A DNA stretch of 64,000 bases from Bolinopsis microptera (Eukaryota; Ctenophora; Tentaculata; Lobata; Bolinopsidae): the NCBI RefSeq assembly GCF_026151205.1, contig NC_087073.1, forward strand, positions 434,001 to 498,000. The letters run 5' to 3'. The position numbers were made by a program, and so were the translations under genes. The notes below the pieces were generated by a model, which had not been told where the DNA came from, did not search any database, and saw nothing but the letters and a program-made list of their open reading frames with translations. This document shows positions 50,401 through 55,947 of the stretch, one piece after another (position 1 is the stretch's first letter; every line of letters begins with the position of its first letter).

Positions 50401-53400
50401 TAGTTTTATCTTCTCTATCACATCACTGCTTGCTTCTTTTTCCAACACTTCCTGTAACGTGTGGTATGATCAATAGAGTGATGCAGCAAAATAGATTAGT
50501 TACATTGTTTCATGGTTTCGCGAATGACGATAATTGCATATTTTTATATCCTATCGTCGAATTTCATCACTGTGATTTCATAGCCAGCATTTGTTTTATG
50601 GTTCGAACTGAATTAACAATTTCCAGAAAAAAACTACGCCACTATTTTAAATTACTAAGTGAATTGCGTCAAGCCTGTAATGATATCATATACTTCATTA
50701 TACCAGGTTATTCGTGGTGGTAACTAGTAGTAACCATGGTAACTAGTAGTAACCATGGTAACTAGTGGTAACTGATGACGATGTGTAAATTTTAAAGCCA
50801 CCCAGTAAAGCAAGAACTCAACACAAAAAAAAGAGATGTCGGGATTTAACAAGAGAACTATCAACTAAGTTTTAAACAACAGTACATTATTTGAAACAGG
50901 AATGGAGACATCTATAGTTTTACCAGCCTCAGGCTAAGGCTAAGTAAGGGATGTTGAAAACCTGATCGAAACAAAAGAAAAGCACATAAAACAAGTAGAT
51001 AATAACGGTAGATGATAAGTTGAGATCGGAGCTGGGCACTAACTGTACAACTACAGCACTTCTGATGTTCGAACAAAGGAAAGTGGCAGGCTCCGCAGTA
51101 AGTAAAAGCGTGGAAGAGAGTCTCTCTCTCTCTGTAGAAGGTGATTTAATACACGATTATTTCGCGGTAAGGTGCAACAAAAAGTAGGGCGTTACACGTT
51201 ATGCCAGTTGCACACCTTCTATTTTAAAACTACGATTATTGAGTTGAAGTGAGGTCATGACGCGATACAATACTGCGGTGTTCCTGCGAAAGATACAAAA
51301 GTTGATTCCACAAACTTTAAAATTGGTTTGAAGCGTACTGCGAAACCTGGACGTATGTGCTACTGGAAAACGAATTGAAAGTTGGTAATGAATATTAACA
51401 GAAGGCAACGTTACCATGGCAACATTTCACGTAAAACGTATCGTTGGTATGCACGAGTAGCAAAATTAACCACAGAAAAATTGTCAAAAATAGAAAGGGA
51501 CTAATTAACGACGAGTAATTATTTTCAGCCACAAATTCTAGTAACCATGGTAACTAGTAGTGTAACCATGGTAACTAGTAGTAATTCTACAGGAATAACC
51601 GTGATTTTAGCTGTGCAATGGGTACGGAGCAATAATATGTTAATAACATGACCTATACTATTGAAATAGCACTGAACTAGAGTTGAAACCACCATATAAA
51701 GTCAAAGATACAACTGTCGAATGTTTCTCTACACTTGAAATTGAGCAAGGCAGCATGATGTGTCTAATTAATAATTATCGCCGCACTAAAGTTTTTGCAA
51801 GCAGTCTGCATTTTAGTTCAATTATCGTGACATGTGCAGTGGAACAGGTTTATACTTTATTATTAAGTTGGCAACAATAAAAAAGAAGCAGAACTGCGAC
51901 GATCTGACCAGCTGATATGACAGTGCTGTTAAGTTACTCGAGTAAGCATGTACCGTTACGTTAGGGTCACTCTCTAATTTAACAGAGAACTGGATCTTGC
52001 GGACAAGGTGAACTGGATTGTAAGACCCCGGAAACCGGTTTATCAAGAAGGTGGCAGCCGACGTTTGGACATTTAGCAAGATTAGTAAAGTAATCTAGCC
52101 TAACTTACGACTAAGGTTTAGGGTGTTCATATGTTGTGGTTACTGAAGTCAATCTAACGTCATTGACAAGTTTGTTAAAAATAGCGCGCCTTGAAAACCT
52201 TGAGAAAATGAGTAGGATACGTTTATTTATCCTGAGTAAATGAAATGCACTGATGGAAACTTTCATCAAGTCTAAAAACGCATTTTCTGACGACGTGGGG
52301 CGTTTAATCCGAAATAAATTGAATCAAGCAAATTCCAGAAAAAAGTCGATTCAACTATCAAGTACATACGATACTGTAAGGTTACTATGGTAACTAGTAG
52401 TGTAACTATGGTAACTAGCAGTAAGATTCAACTATCAAGTACATACGATACTGTAAAGTTACTATGGTAACTAGTAGTGTAACTATGGTAACTAGTAGTG
52501 TAACTATGGTAACTAGTAGTAAGATTTAACTATCAAGTACATACGATACTGTAAAGTTACTATGGTAACTAGTAGTGTAACTATGGTAACTAGTAGTGTA
52601 ACTATGGTAACTAGTAGTAAGATTTAACTATCAAGTACATACGATACTGTAAAGTTACTATGGTAACTAGTAGTGTAACTATGGTAACTAGTAGTGTAAC
52701 TATGGTAACTAGTAGTAAGATTTAACTATCAAGTACATACGATACTGTAAAGTTACTATGGTAACTAGTAGTGTAACTATGGTAACTAGTAGTGTAACTA
52801 TGGTAACTAGTAGTAAGATTTAACTATCAAGTACATACGATACTGTAAAGTTACTATGGTAACTAGTAGTGTAACTATGGTAACTAGTAGTGTAACTATA
52901 ATAACTAGCAGTAAGATTCAACTATCAAGTACATACGATACTGTAAAGCCTGGTCTGTGAATAAATTAAACTTTAAAATATTACGATTCGTTTTAGCACT
53001 TAACATACGTAACTTCATTGAGTCCAGATGCTGTTGTCATGACAACAGATGCTGTTGTCATGACAACAGATGGAACGTCATGACAACAGATGCTGTTGTC
53101 ATGACAACAGATGCTGTTGTCATGACAACAGATGGAACGTCATGACAACAGATGCTGTTGTCATGACAACAGATGGAACGTCATGACAACAGATGCTGTT
53201 GTCATGACAACAGATGGAACGTCATGACAACAGATGCTGTTGTAATGACAACAGATGGAACGTCTAACATACCAGTAACAACCTTAAACACCTGCCATGT
53301 TACATGGACTGTACAACATGCCAAGATTGGAATATTTCAGCACGCATCCCATAATACAGTTATTAAATGAACTACTCACCCTTTTCCGAATAACTGTTCG

Positions 53401-54666
53401 TATTAACTCCCTAAATCCCATAAATAAATAAGAACCGGCTCGCACAAACAATAGACTACACGCTGTGAGTGGAATAACCATGGACGAGTGTGACACAAAG
53501 GGGGGGACAGTGGACAACCCACCAATCAAACAAGGTTCAGGATATCACGTGACCTAGTTAAGCTCACGTGACTGAAAAGAAGAAGCCTTCACGGGTACAT
53601 TACACAGGGGACCAAATCAAATAGCGGGCCCTGCTCCTACACTAGCGACCTCATTAACGCTAGATTCTGTTTTGATAAGGTTAAATGACGAAACCATGTA
53701 GAGTCGGATTGGTTTACCCCAGGGGTGAAGGGTGGTCTCCAGGGACAGGACACTTAGCGAGCATTCAGAGGTGGATTAACCCATTTTGTATTATAATTTG
53801 CTGAAGCATAATAGGCGACAAACCAAATTTTAACCCACAGATGAATTGACACTTGTTGCCTGAAATGAGGTAAGATAATAGCTGCTGATCACAAGGCGTG
53901 AAATAAACGATACATCGCCTGAATAGCTTTCAATCTCCTTATATGTGCATCACGTGATCAAATCGACATTCAGCGACAAAAGGAGCATACAACTGAACAC
54001 AATGGAGACGCACCATTCGGCGTTTATCAGATATTAACACCGTCCTAGGAGTCCAGAAAGTAGCTCATCAGGCTAATGAGATTTGTGAATAGTATCACTT
54101 ATCAGGTGATATAGTGAGCCGTGTCACGTGACAGAAGAAGCTGTGAGATCAGCTTGAATAATATCGTTCATATAATATATCAATGTAAGCCTGATTAATT
54201 GATTGCTGCGACTGTCGACACAAGCAGGGGTTCCTTATTAAGCGAGCGCCGCGCGGTTCACATATTTTGCATGAATAGTTACCATGGTTACACTACTAGT
54301 TACCATGGTAATAACCGTGTATTTTGCATGTGTACCACGAATAATATAATCGGCGCTCATAGTAATGAATATAAAACGGCAATCTGCTTGTGCGAATTGA
54401 AAGAGAGCGTCCTCAGACACTGATTAAATGTCCAGATGTAAACGCACAGCTGACCGTAAAGTAACATACTTATTAAACAAATTTCTACGTAAAGTAAGAC
54501 AAGTGATGAATTGTGCGAGGAATTTAATGATATCTTTTAATTGGAGGTAAAACGCTTTATATATATTCATAATTTCACCAACCTTGTTCAAAGTTTCAAT
54601 ACCCTGCGCCTCAAGTGCGTCAGTGATATCGTAAAATATATCCTGAGACTCCACATTGCACAGCAC
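20292..54666 (-). CDS. FHOD: FHOD-family formin, multi-exon gene (span of readable coding exons)
   Basis: Formins of the FHOD group nucleate and bundle actin filaments at stress fibres and sarcomeres. On the minus strand I can join twelve consecutive exons, each with an AG acceptor, a GT donor and matching codon phase: 33528-33405, 31778-31591, 31434-30734, 30622-30364, 29964-29779, 29463-29353, 29107-28970, 26394-26282, 25717-25562, 24274-24166, 23304-23154 and 20488-20292 (stop). They encode a basic coiled coil, an acidic segment, a Pro-rich FH1, a complete FH2 and a DAD-like tail (RKSLRRTLKSGI). Three exons further upstream (54666-54583, 50451-50383, 46384-46359) match the end of the N-terminal armadillo region. 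The GTPase-binding domain and most of the armadillo repeats are not seen; they lie outside the window or were missed. Exons expected between 46.3 and 33.6 kb fall in poor sequence. Nearly every large intron is filled by its own minisatellite. Confidence 0.9.
20585..20868. repeat. 10-bp TGTTGTGTAA array in the last FHOD intron
   Basis: About 28 units with scattered changes, about 100 bp upstream of the terminal exon's acceptor in the direction of transcription. Confidence 0.95.
20998..22065. repeat. 18-bp CTATTAGCTCGGTCTCAC array in the last FHOD intron
   Basis: About 59 units, most differing only at AGCTC(G/A)GTC. Both strands give frames of nearly 400 codons with period six residues. The array is intronic between phase-matched exons, so these are not genes. 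Confidence 0.95.
22494..23133. repeat. 24-bp array next to an FHOD donor
   Basis: About 26 units of CATAATGGCAACTTGGCAAC plus TTGC, with one slip near 22845. The array starts about 18 nt inside the intron after the donor at 23153. Five overlapping open frames on both strands are by-products. Confidence 0.95.
23154..23304 (-). CDS. FHOD: FHOD exon after FH2 (basic linker)
   Basis: It begins ERRKTRGIKI, which continues the basic KKKKMK of the exon before and matches the conserved KTRG of FHOD proteins, and ends at a consensus GTAAGT donor leaving one base. The acceptor and about the first 55 nt of this exon are repeated upstream in the 91-bp array. Confidence 0.88.
23251..23612 (-). repeat. 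91-bp tandem copies of an FHOD 3' splice site
   Basis: Four units start with GGATACCATG at 23251, 23342, 23436 and 23527. Each holds the same branch/pyrimidine stretch, the acceptor (CCACCAG) and about 55 nt of exon start. The unit nearest the exon body is the one used in my model; the other three are intact decoy acceptors. Confidence 0.9.
23628..23760. other. short GTAACTATGGTAACTAGTAG copies and flank
   Basis: Two copies of the 21-bp unit that dominates 41.7-50.1 kb appear here at 23630-23670. Confidence 0.7.
23880..24165. repeat. 43-bp array starting at an FHOD donor
   Basis: About six units of ACAAGGTACCCAAGGTACT-type DNA plus ATACTTGGTAAACAGGTATG. Read on the transcript strand, the first unit begins two bases inside the intron after the donor at 24165. 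Confidence 0.92.
24166..24274 (-). CDS. FHOD: FHOD exon, end of FH2
   Basis: It encodes FMVPDEFCRIISEFALEYRT and a lysine-rich end. FCRIISEFALEYRT is nearly identical to the terminal helix of FHOD FH2 domains. The acceptor is TTGACAG and the donor GTTTGT; the phase joins to both neighbours. Confidence 0.92.
24299..25401. repeat. 9-bp CTAGATAAG array in an FHOD intron
   Basis: About 122 units with rare single-base changes (G(A/G)TAG, GATGAG). The array ends 24 bp before the acceptor at 24275. The 446-codon LDK frame is a by-product of a nine-base unit. Confidence 0.95.
25562..25717 (-). CDS. FHOD: FHOD exon, FH2 helical region
   Basis: It encodes NEIMQKQLTFLRSVAERI, NILKLVNKRVANRYYNLLLY and FGIDPVK, in line with the post-knob helices of FHOD FH2. 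The acceptor is TTTCCACCAG, the donor GTGAGT, and the phases match. Confidence 0.9.
25914..26281 (-). repeat. GTAACCACATA array with copies of an FHOD donor
   Basis: Runs of an 11-bp unit (TATGTGGTTAC on the plus strand) alternate with three copies, near 25907, 26021 and 26163, of a block holding the last 18 nt of the exon at 26282 plus about 20 nt of its intron start. Confidence 0.9.
26282..26394 (-). CDS. FHOD: FHOD exon, FH2
   Basis: It encodes EIGHTHRICRISFDEV, then ATLEKMDQLCDRSWEDLR, matching the conserved stretch after the HH helix in FHOD. The acceptor is ACTGTTCAG. The donor is AAG|GTTTTT, a weak site; the phase (two bases left over) still fits the next exon. Confidence 0.88.
26650..28960. 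repeat. C-rich array (TATTATTATATTTAG plus poly-C)
   Basis: About 85-90 units of TATTATTATATTTAG followed by 7-18 C and AATG, AAG or AGG. On the transcript strand it is poly-G blocks separated by AT, beginning about 6 nt after the FHOD donor at 28969. Frames in it are artefacts; C-run lengths are likely unreliable. Confidence 0.95.
28970..29107 (-). CDS. FHOD: FHOD exon, FH2 (GFELTFLSKV)
   Basis: 46 codons. GFELTFLSKVADIKDTVKKQ and TMVHHVACMM match the FHOD version of the FH2 signature. The acceptor is CCTCCGCAG and the donor GTAAAA. A second partial copy of the acceptor and exon start lies at 29193-29224. Confidence 0.92.
29120..29224 (-). repeat. TGGTTAC array flanked by a duplicated FHOD acceptor
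   Basis: A short GGTTACTA array is bracketed by two near copies of a 30-odd-bp block that holds the acceptor GCAG and about 20 nt of exon start. The copies are about 105 bp apart. Confidence 0.8.
29353..29463 (-). CDS. FHOD: FHOD exon, FH2 (LLEIGNFLR)
   Basis: 37 codons with VADYLMDLKECC, then ISYLLEIGNFLRQ; the IGNxLN-type motif is one of the most conserved in formins. The acceptor is AACTGTCAG and the donor GTACAC. Confidence 0.92.
29779..29964 (-). CDS. FHOD: FHOD exon, FH2 (PSEEEKNQI)
   Basis: 62 codons: LVKLVPSEEEKNQI, TEAKLANPDIPLAKEEEFVY, then LSVIPNIRNRLNIWAFMIDF. The KLANPDIPL stretch is specific to the FHOD group. The acceptor is ACCTCTTCAG and the donor GTACGC. Confidence 0.93.
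30055..30350. repeat. 9-bp TGGTTACTA(C) array next to an FHOD donor
   Basis: About 32 units. On the transcript strand (GTAACCAGTA) it starts about 12 nt after the donor at 30363. Confidence 0.95.
30364..30622 (-). CDS. FHOD: FHOD exon, FH2 (KSIW, lasso and linker)
   Basis: It begins SKSIWRERPEVKVDYDQLAV and includes LFAKKK, RSRTVGLQLPHL and AILNMD. These match the FH2 lasso and linker. The single leading base completes the GAG of the previous exon; the donor is AGT|GTGAGC. Confidence 0.93.
30734..31434 (-). CDS. FHOD: FHOD exon: acidic segment, FH1, start of FH2
   Basis: 233 codons. An acidic start (LEEEDEEVIPSFDP) is followed by about 115 residues of PPAPRPPGA-type proline repeats, the FH1 that recruits profilin-actin, and then KKDLVKVFWSKV, the first FH2 strand. 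The FH1 is itself a DNA minisatellite of GGTCGAGGTGCTGG-like units, so its length may vary between alleles. The acceptor is CCTTCACAG and the donor GTGAGT. Confidence 0.93.
31591..31778 (-). CDS. FHOD: FHOD exon before FH1
   Basis: It encodes GRQFEEVVRATQKQHKGDL and a Ser/Asn/Lys-rich stretch to TGRIIDE. The phase fits both neighbours (two leading bases, ends on a codon). The acceptor CCACCTCAG abuts the poly-G/T array; the donor GTTTTC is weak. Confidence 0.75.
31796..32275. repeat. GTGAGTTTAAGGGGGG array at an FHOD acceptor
   Basis: About 24 units with variable G runs. On the transcript strand it is C-rich and pyrimidine-rich (CCCTTAAACTCACC), and it ends about 18 nt before the acceptor, so it can act as an oversized polypyrimidine tract. 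Confidence 0.93.
32572..33227. mobile_element. FLYWCH/MULE-derived terminal-inverted-repeat element in an FHOD intron
   Basis: AAACGACAACTGAACCCA at 32572-32589 is matched exactly in reverse at 33210-33227. Inside, on the plus strand about 32870-33077, a frame reads KPHSHDPDNL, then EFRAELKRKAADQHLP and ends ARNCPTITSR before TAA. This is the last part of a FLYWCH zinc domain with the linker found in MULE-type transposases. The element is about 656 bp and lacks a transposase core. Confidence 0.65.
33326..33384. repeat. 8-bp GTGTCACA array near an FHOD donor
   Basis: About seven units starting about 20 nt after the donor at 33404. Confidence 0.9.
33405..33528 (-). CDS. FHOD: FHOD exon, basic coiled coil
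   Basis: It encodes TDAARIAMIQERREKAEKRL, RRRRTILNIK and SDDDKKHRDDR, a charged helix like the one before FH1 in FHOD proteins. It leaves one base that the next exon completes. The acceptor (CACCTCAAAAG) sits at the end of the 39-bp array; the donor is GTAGGT. Confidence 0.7.
33532..37520. repeat. 39-bp GAGGTGGTGGTGGGGG array, clean then degraded
   Basis: Units of GAGGTGGTGGTGGGGGAAC plus TACAAGATGATATGAGTTTA are almost perfect from 33532 to about 34825. They then become full of homopolymers and substitutions to about 37.5 kb. The array touches the FHOD acceptor. The 308-codon frame in the clean part is intronic. Confidence 0.9.
34826..45957. other. probable low-quality consensus block
   Basis: Two clean arrays enter and leave this block; inside it every kind of DNA shows runs of A, G, C and T and bases replaced by their neighbour. 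The unique stretches at 37.54-38.28 and 41.04-41.72 kb look the same. FHOD exons between 46.3 and 33.5 kb are expected here and cannot be read. Any frame inside should be disregarded. Confidence 0.75.
38290..41040. repeat. 33-bp array, degraded
   Basis: The unit reads about GTTAGAGTTGGATTGAACAC plus TAAAATTACCCAT, around 80 copies, all within the poor block. Confidence 0.85.
41720..46365. repeat. 21-bp TATGGTAACTAGTAGTG array, degraded then clean
   Basis: The unit is GTAACTATGGTAACTAGTAG plus T. It is badly smeared to about 45957 and nearly perfect from there to 46365. The same unit recurs cleanly at 49.5-50.1 kb and inside the 98-bp repeat at 52.4-52.9 kb. Confidence 0.9.
46359..46384 (-). 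CDS. FHOD: possible FHOD micro-exon (AQLKAED)
   Basis: After the acceptor TCGTTCCAG the transcript strand reads AQLKAEDY, in phase with the AYN end of the exon at 50383. Together they resemble the YExALKxED stretch of FHOD. No good donor exists: GTTACC at the edge of the 21-bp array is the only choice. An acceptor about 50 nt upstream is also possible. Confidence 0.35.
46385..49172. other. intron DNA, no gene seen, two arrays
   Basis: It contains a 10-bp CATATAATAG array (47255-47330) and the 8-bp AGGTAACC array (48338-48688). Apart from these I see only AT-rich sequence with no supported exon. Confidence 0.45.
48338..48688. repeat. 8-bp AGGTAACC array
   Basis: About 43 units of CAGGTAAC. 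The block GATTGGCCTTTATAACATGT with TCCAC occurs at both ends (near 48314 and 48687), so flanking DNA was duplicated together with the array. Confidence 0.95.
49173..49216 (-). other. 14-codon exon-like block MGFKDTILAIIRER, copy A
   Basis: ATG-GGG-TTT to CGG-GAA-AGG is followed by the donor GTAAGTTG and TTCATTTAATAA. The same arrangement is at 53380-53421 with mostly conservative residue changes. The upstream side touches the 10-bp array. It could be an alternative first exon or a fragment of a dispersed element. Confidence 0.35.
49212..49350. repeat. 10-bp GCAAGATATA array
   Basis: About 14 units directly next to the exon-like block. Confidence 0.93.
49478..50112. repeat. 21-bp TATGGTAACTAGTAGTG array
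   Basis: About 30 clean units, with alternating GTGTAAC and GTGTTAC forms. Both ends carry matching flank (TAACCCGGTGC...TGGTATCTA at 49467 and 50111), so the array appears to have grown inside a short duplication. Confidence 0.95.
50268..50392 (-). repeat. 18-bp array built from an FHOD donor
   Basis: On the transcript strand the unit is TTGTAAGTACATTGTACG, and the array begins at the intron's first base (GTAAGTACGTTGTAAGTAC). Each unit therefore keeps a GTAAGT. Confidence 0.9.
50383..50451 (-). CDS. FHOD: FHOD exon, end of the armadillo region
   Basis: 23 codons, EVLEKEASSDVIEKIKLQIT plus AYN, in phase with the exon ending LNK. It fits the TDxxLxxQxxxYE helix that follows FYDVTDALE in FHOD proteins. 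The acceptor is CACGTTACAG and the donor a consensus GTAAGT. Confidence 0.7.
50452..52377. other. intron DNA, no gene seen
   Basis: A frame of about 110 residues continues past 50723 on the plus strand but has no recognisable domain. Short runs of the GTAAC unit occur at 50716-50770 and 51538-51582, and CT-rich DNA lies at 51118-51135. Confidence 0.4.
52378..52948. repeat. 98-bp repeat containing three 21-bp units
   Basis: About six units, each with AACTATCAAGTACATACGAT, CTGTAAAG and three TATGGTAACTAGTAGTG sub-units. It is a higher-order form of the 21-bp array. Confidence 0.93.
53025..53262. repeat. array of perfect palindromes TGTTGTCATGACAACA
   Basis: Blocks of GATGCTGTTGTCATGACAAC alternate with GATGGAACGTCATGACAAC. 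The 16-bp TGTTGTCATGACAACA is its own reverse complement and occurs about six times. No coding is inferred. Confidence 0.92.
53263..54582. other. intron DNA, no other gene seen
   Basis: Apart from the exon-like block at 53380 there is one inverted copy of the 21-bp unit near 54275-54315 and several CACGTGA motifs near 53548-53570 and 53950-54130. Confidence 0.4.
53380..53421 (-). other. 14-codon exon-like block MGFRELIRTVIRKR, copy B
   Basis: The block ends with the donor GTGAGTAG and then TTCATTTAATAA, as in copy A at 49173. The frame is open upstream too. Changes between copies keep hydrophobic and charged positions. Confidence 0.35.
54583..54666 (-). CDS. FHOD: FHOD exon, armadillo region (FYDITDALE)
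   Basis: 28 codons after the acceptor TTTTACCCAG: VLCNVESQDIFYDITDAL, then EAQGIETLNK, ending at GTTGGTG. The FYD(V/I)TDALExQG(M/I)E motif is diagnostic of FHOD. Exons for the earlier armadillo repeats and the GTPase-binding domain are not visible, although the astacin gene begins only 320 bp away on the other strand. Confidence 0.8.
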
Positions 54667-54985
54667 CTGGGTAAAATCATATATTAAGGAGTATTTTCGA
54701 CATTATAATCTCTGAATATGTAATAGGAATTATTATTATTAACTTAAGGAGGTCAACAAAAAAATTGCGTCCATCATTTTGAAAGGTAAGAGTGATTTGA
54801 TGGCTTCGGTACCAATTAGCCGAAAAGATAACCAGCCAAATTTCCTGGATGAACACAAACAAACATTATACCATGAATAATGAATATGATCATAATGATA
54901 TCATAACAATACTTTGGTTGTACGCGCTAACTAAATCTTTGATTAATTGTTATTGTGTTAGCAGTACTGTGAGTGATTGTATAAG

Positions 54986-55165
54986 ATGAGAATGAGTGTA
55001 TTGATACTACTCCTGATGTTACTCGTAGCAGTGAGTAGTAAACCCCTCCGCAAGCAGCCAGTTAGTGAGGAACAACTCACTAAACCTCTCTCGGTGCTGT
55101 ACCCAGTGGAGGAAGTACAACCAGCAGAGAGATTCAGGGTTCGTTTTCGATTGTTGCTAGGGCAG
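54986..55165 (+). CDS. astacin exon 1: signal peptide and start of propeptide
   Basis: ATGAGAATGAGTG opens MRMSVLILLLMLLVAVSSK, a clear signal peptide, then KPLRKQPVSEEQLTKPLSV and a charged stretch. The frame meets a stop at 55194, so a donor is needed before it. GGGCAG|GTTTTT at 55165 keeps phase with the next block but is weak. Confidence 0.65.
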
Positions 55166-55225
55166 GTTTTTAAAAAATGTCTAAGTCAGAATTACTAGCT
55201 GTATTTTGTATAACGAAGTTGTAAG

Positions 55226-55363
55226 TCGCACGCCAATAAGGCTTCAACAGAACTTGGAATTGAGCCAAAAATAAAAAGCTTACAACCAGCCGTGACACGT
55301 CCAATTCCGCAGAAGCTAGGACGAAACGAGAACAGAGTTAACGAGCAGAGAAATGTAACGAAG
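55226..55363 (+). CDS. astacin propeptide exon (probable)
   Basis: In the frame of exon 1 it reads SHANKASTELGIEPKIKSL to RNENRVNEQRNVTK and ends at ACGAAG|GTGAGA. The bases after this donor (GTGAGAGTGAGGGGTGAGGA and on) copy the start of the next exon. The acceptor (TTGTAAG) is weak and the intron before it would be only 60 nt. Confidence 0.45.
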
Positions 55364-55503
55364 GTGAGAGTGAGGGGTGAGGAGCAAGATCTGGTTGACA
55401 CCTTAGTAACACTTAGTAACCCCTAGTAACACCTAGTAACACTTAGTAACACTTAGTAACACCTAGTAACCCCTAGTAACACCTAGTAACACCCTGACCT
55501 CAG
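55364..55503 (+). repeat. intron that begins with a copy of the following exon, plus a TAGTAACACC array
   Basis: The first 35 bp of this 140-bp intron equal the first 35 bp of exon 2 at 55504. Between them lie about nine TAGTAAC(A/C)CC units. Both borders read AG|GTGAGAG. Confidence 0.8.
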
Positions 55504-55633
55504 GTGAGAGTGAGGGGTGAGGAGCAAGATCTGGTTGAAGGGGACATGATCGCTCCGAGGATACAGCGACTCATACAGAGAGACGGTAAACCTGTGCTAC
55601 AGAAGGGCTCCACTACCGGACTCTGGCCTGATG
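55504..55633 (+). CDS. astacin exon 2: end of propeptide
   Basis: After CTGACCTCAG it reads VRVRGEEQDLVEGDMI, APRIQRLIQRD and GSTTGLWPD. EGDM followed by LWPDG is the usual boundary of astacin propeptide and catalytic domain. The donor is GTGGGT, leaving one base. Confidence 0.85.
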
Positions 55634-55776
55634 GTGGGTATAGTGATGAGATCAAGTCTTAGATCGCTCCGTTAGTGCGAATAAGTAGAATAAAATTCAT
55701 TTCTCCGACTAAATCCTTGCCGGTCAATCCCAATTATTTCTGTTTGGTAAAAATTCCCAAGGTTCTATTTGCCCAG

Positions 55777-55947
55777 GTCGCATCCCATATACATTTGGTT
55801 CTGGTATCACCGGATACAAGAAGGACGTTATCCAGCAAGCAATGGAGCACTGGTCGAGTCAGACTTGTTTAAAGTTTGAGAAGAAAGCCGCTGACGACGA
55901 AGATTATGTCCAGTTCTTCAGCGGAGGGGGGTGCTACTCAGATCTTG
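55777..55947 (+). CDS. astacin exon 3: N-terminal half of the catalytic domain
   Basis: RIPYTFGSGITGYKKDVIQQ, AMEHWSSQTCLKFEKKA and FFSGGGCYSDLG match the astacin strand-helix region and the first Cys of its disulfides. The acceptor is TTTGCCCAG and the donor a consensus G|GTAAGT. The last 27 bp of the exon with this donor are the seed of the 59-bp array. Confidence 0.92.
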
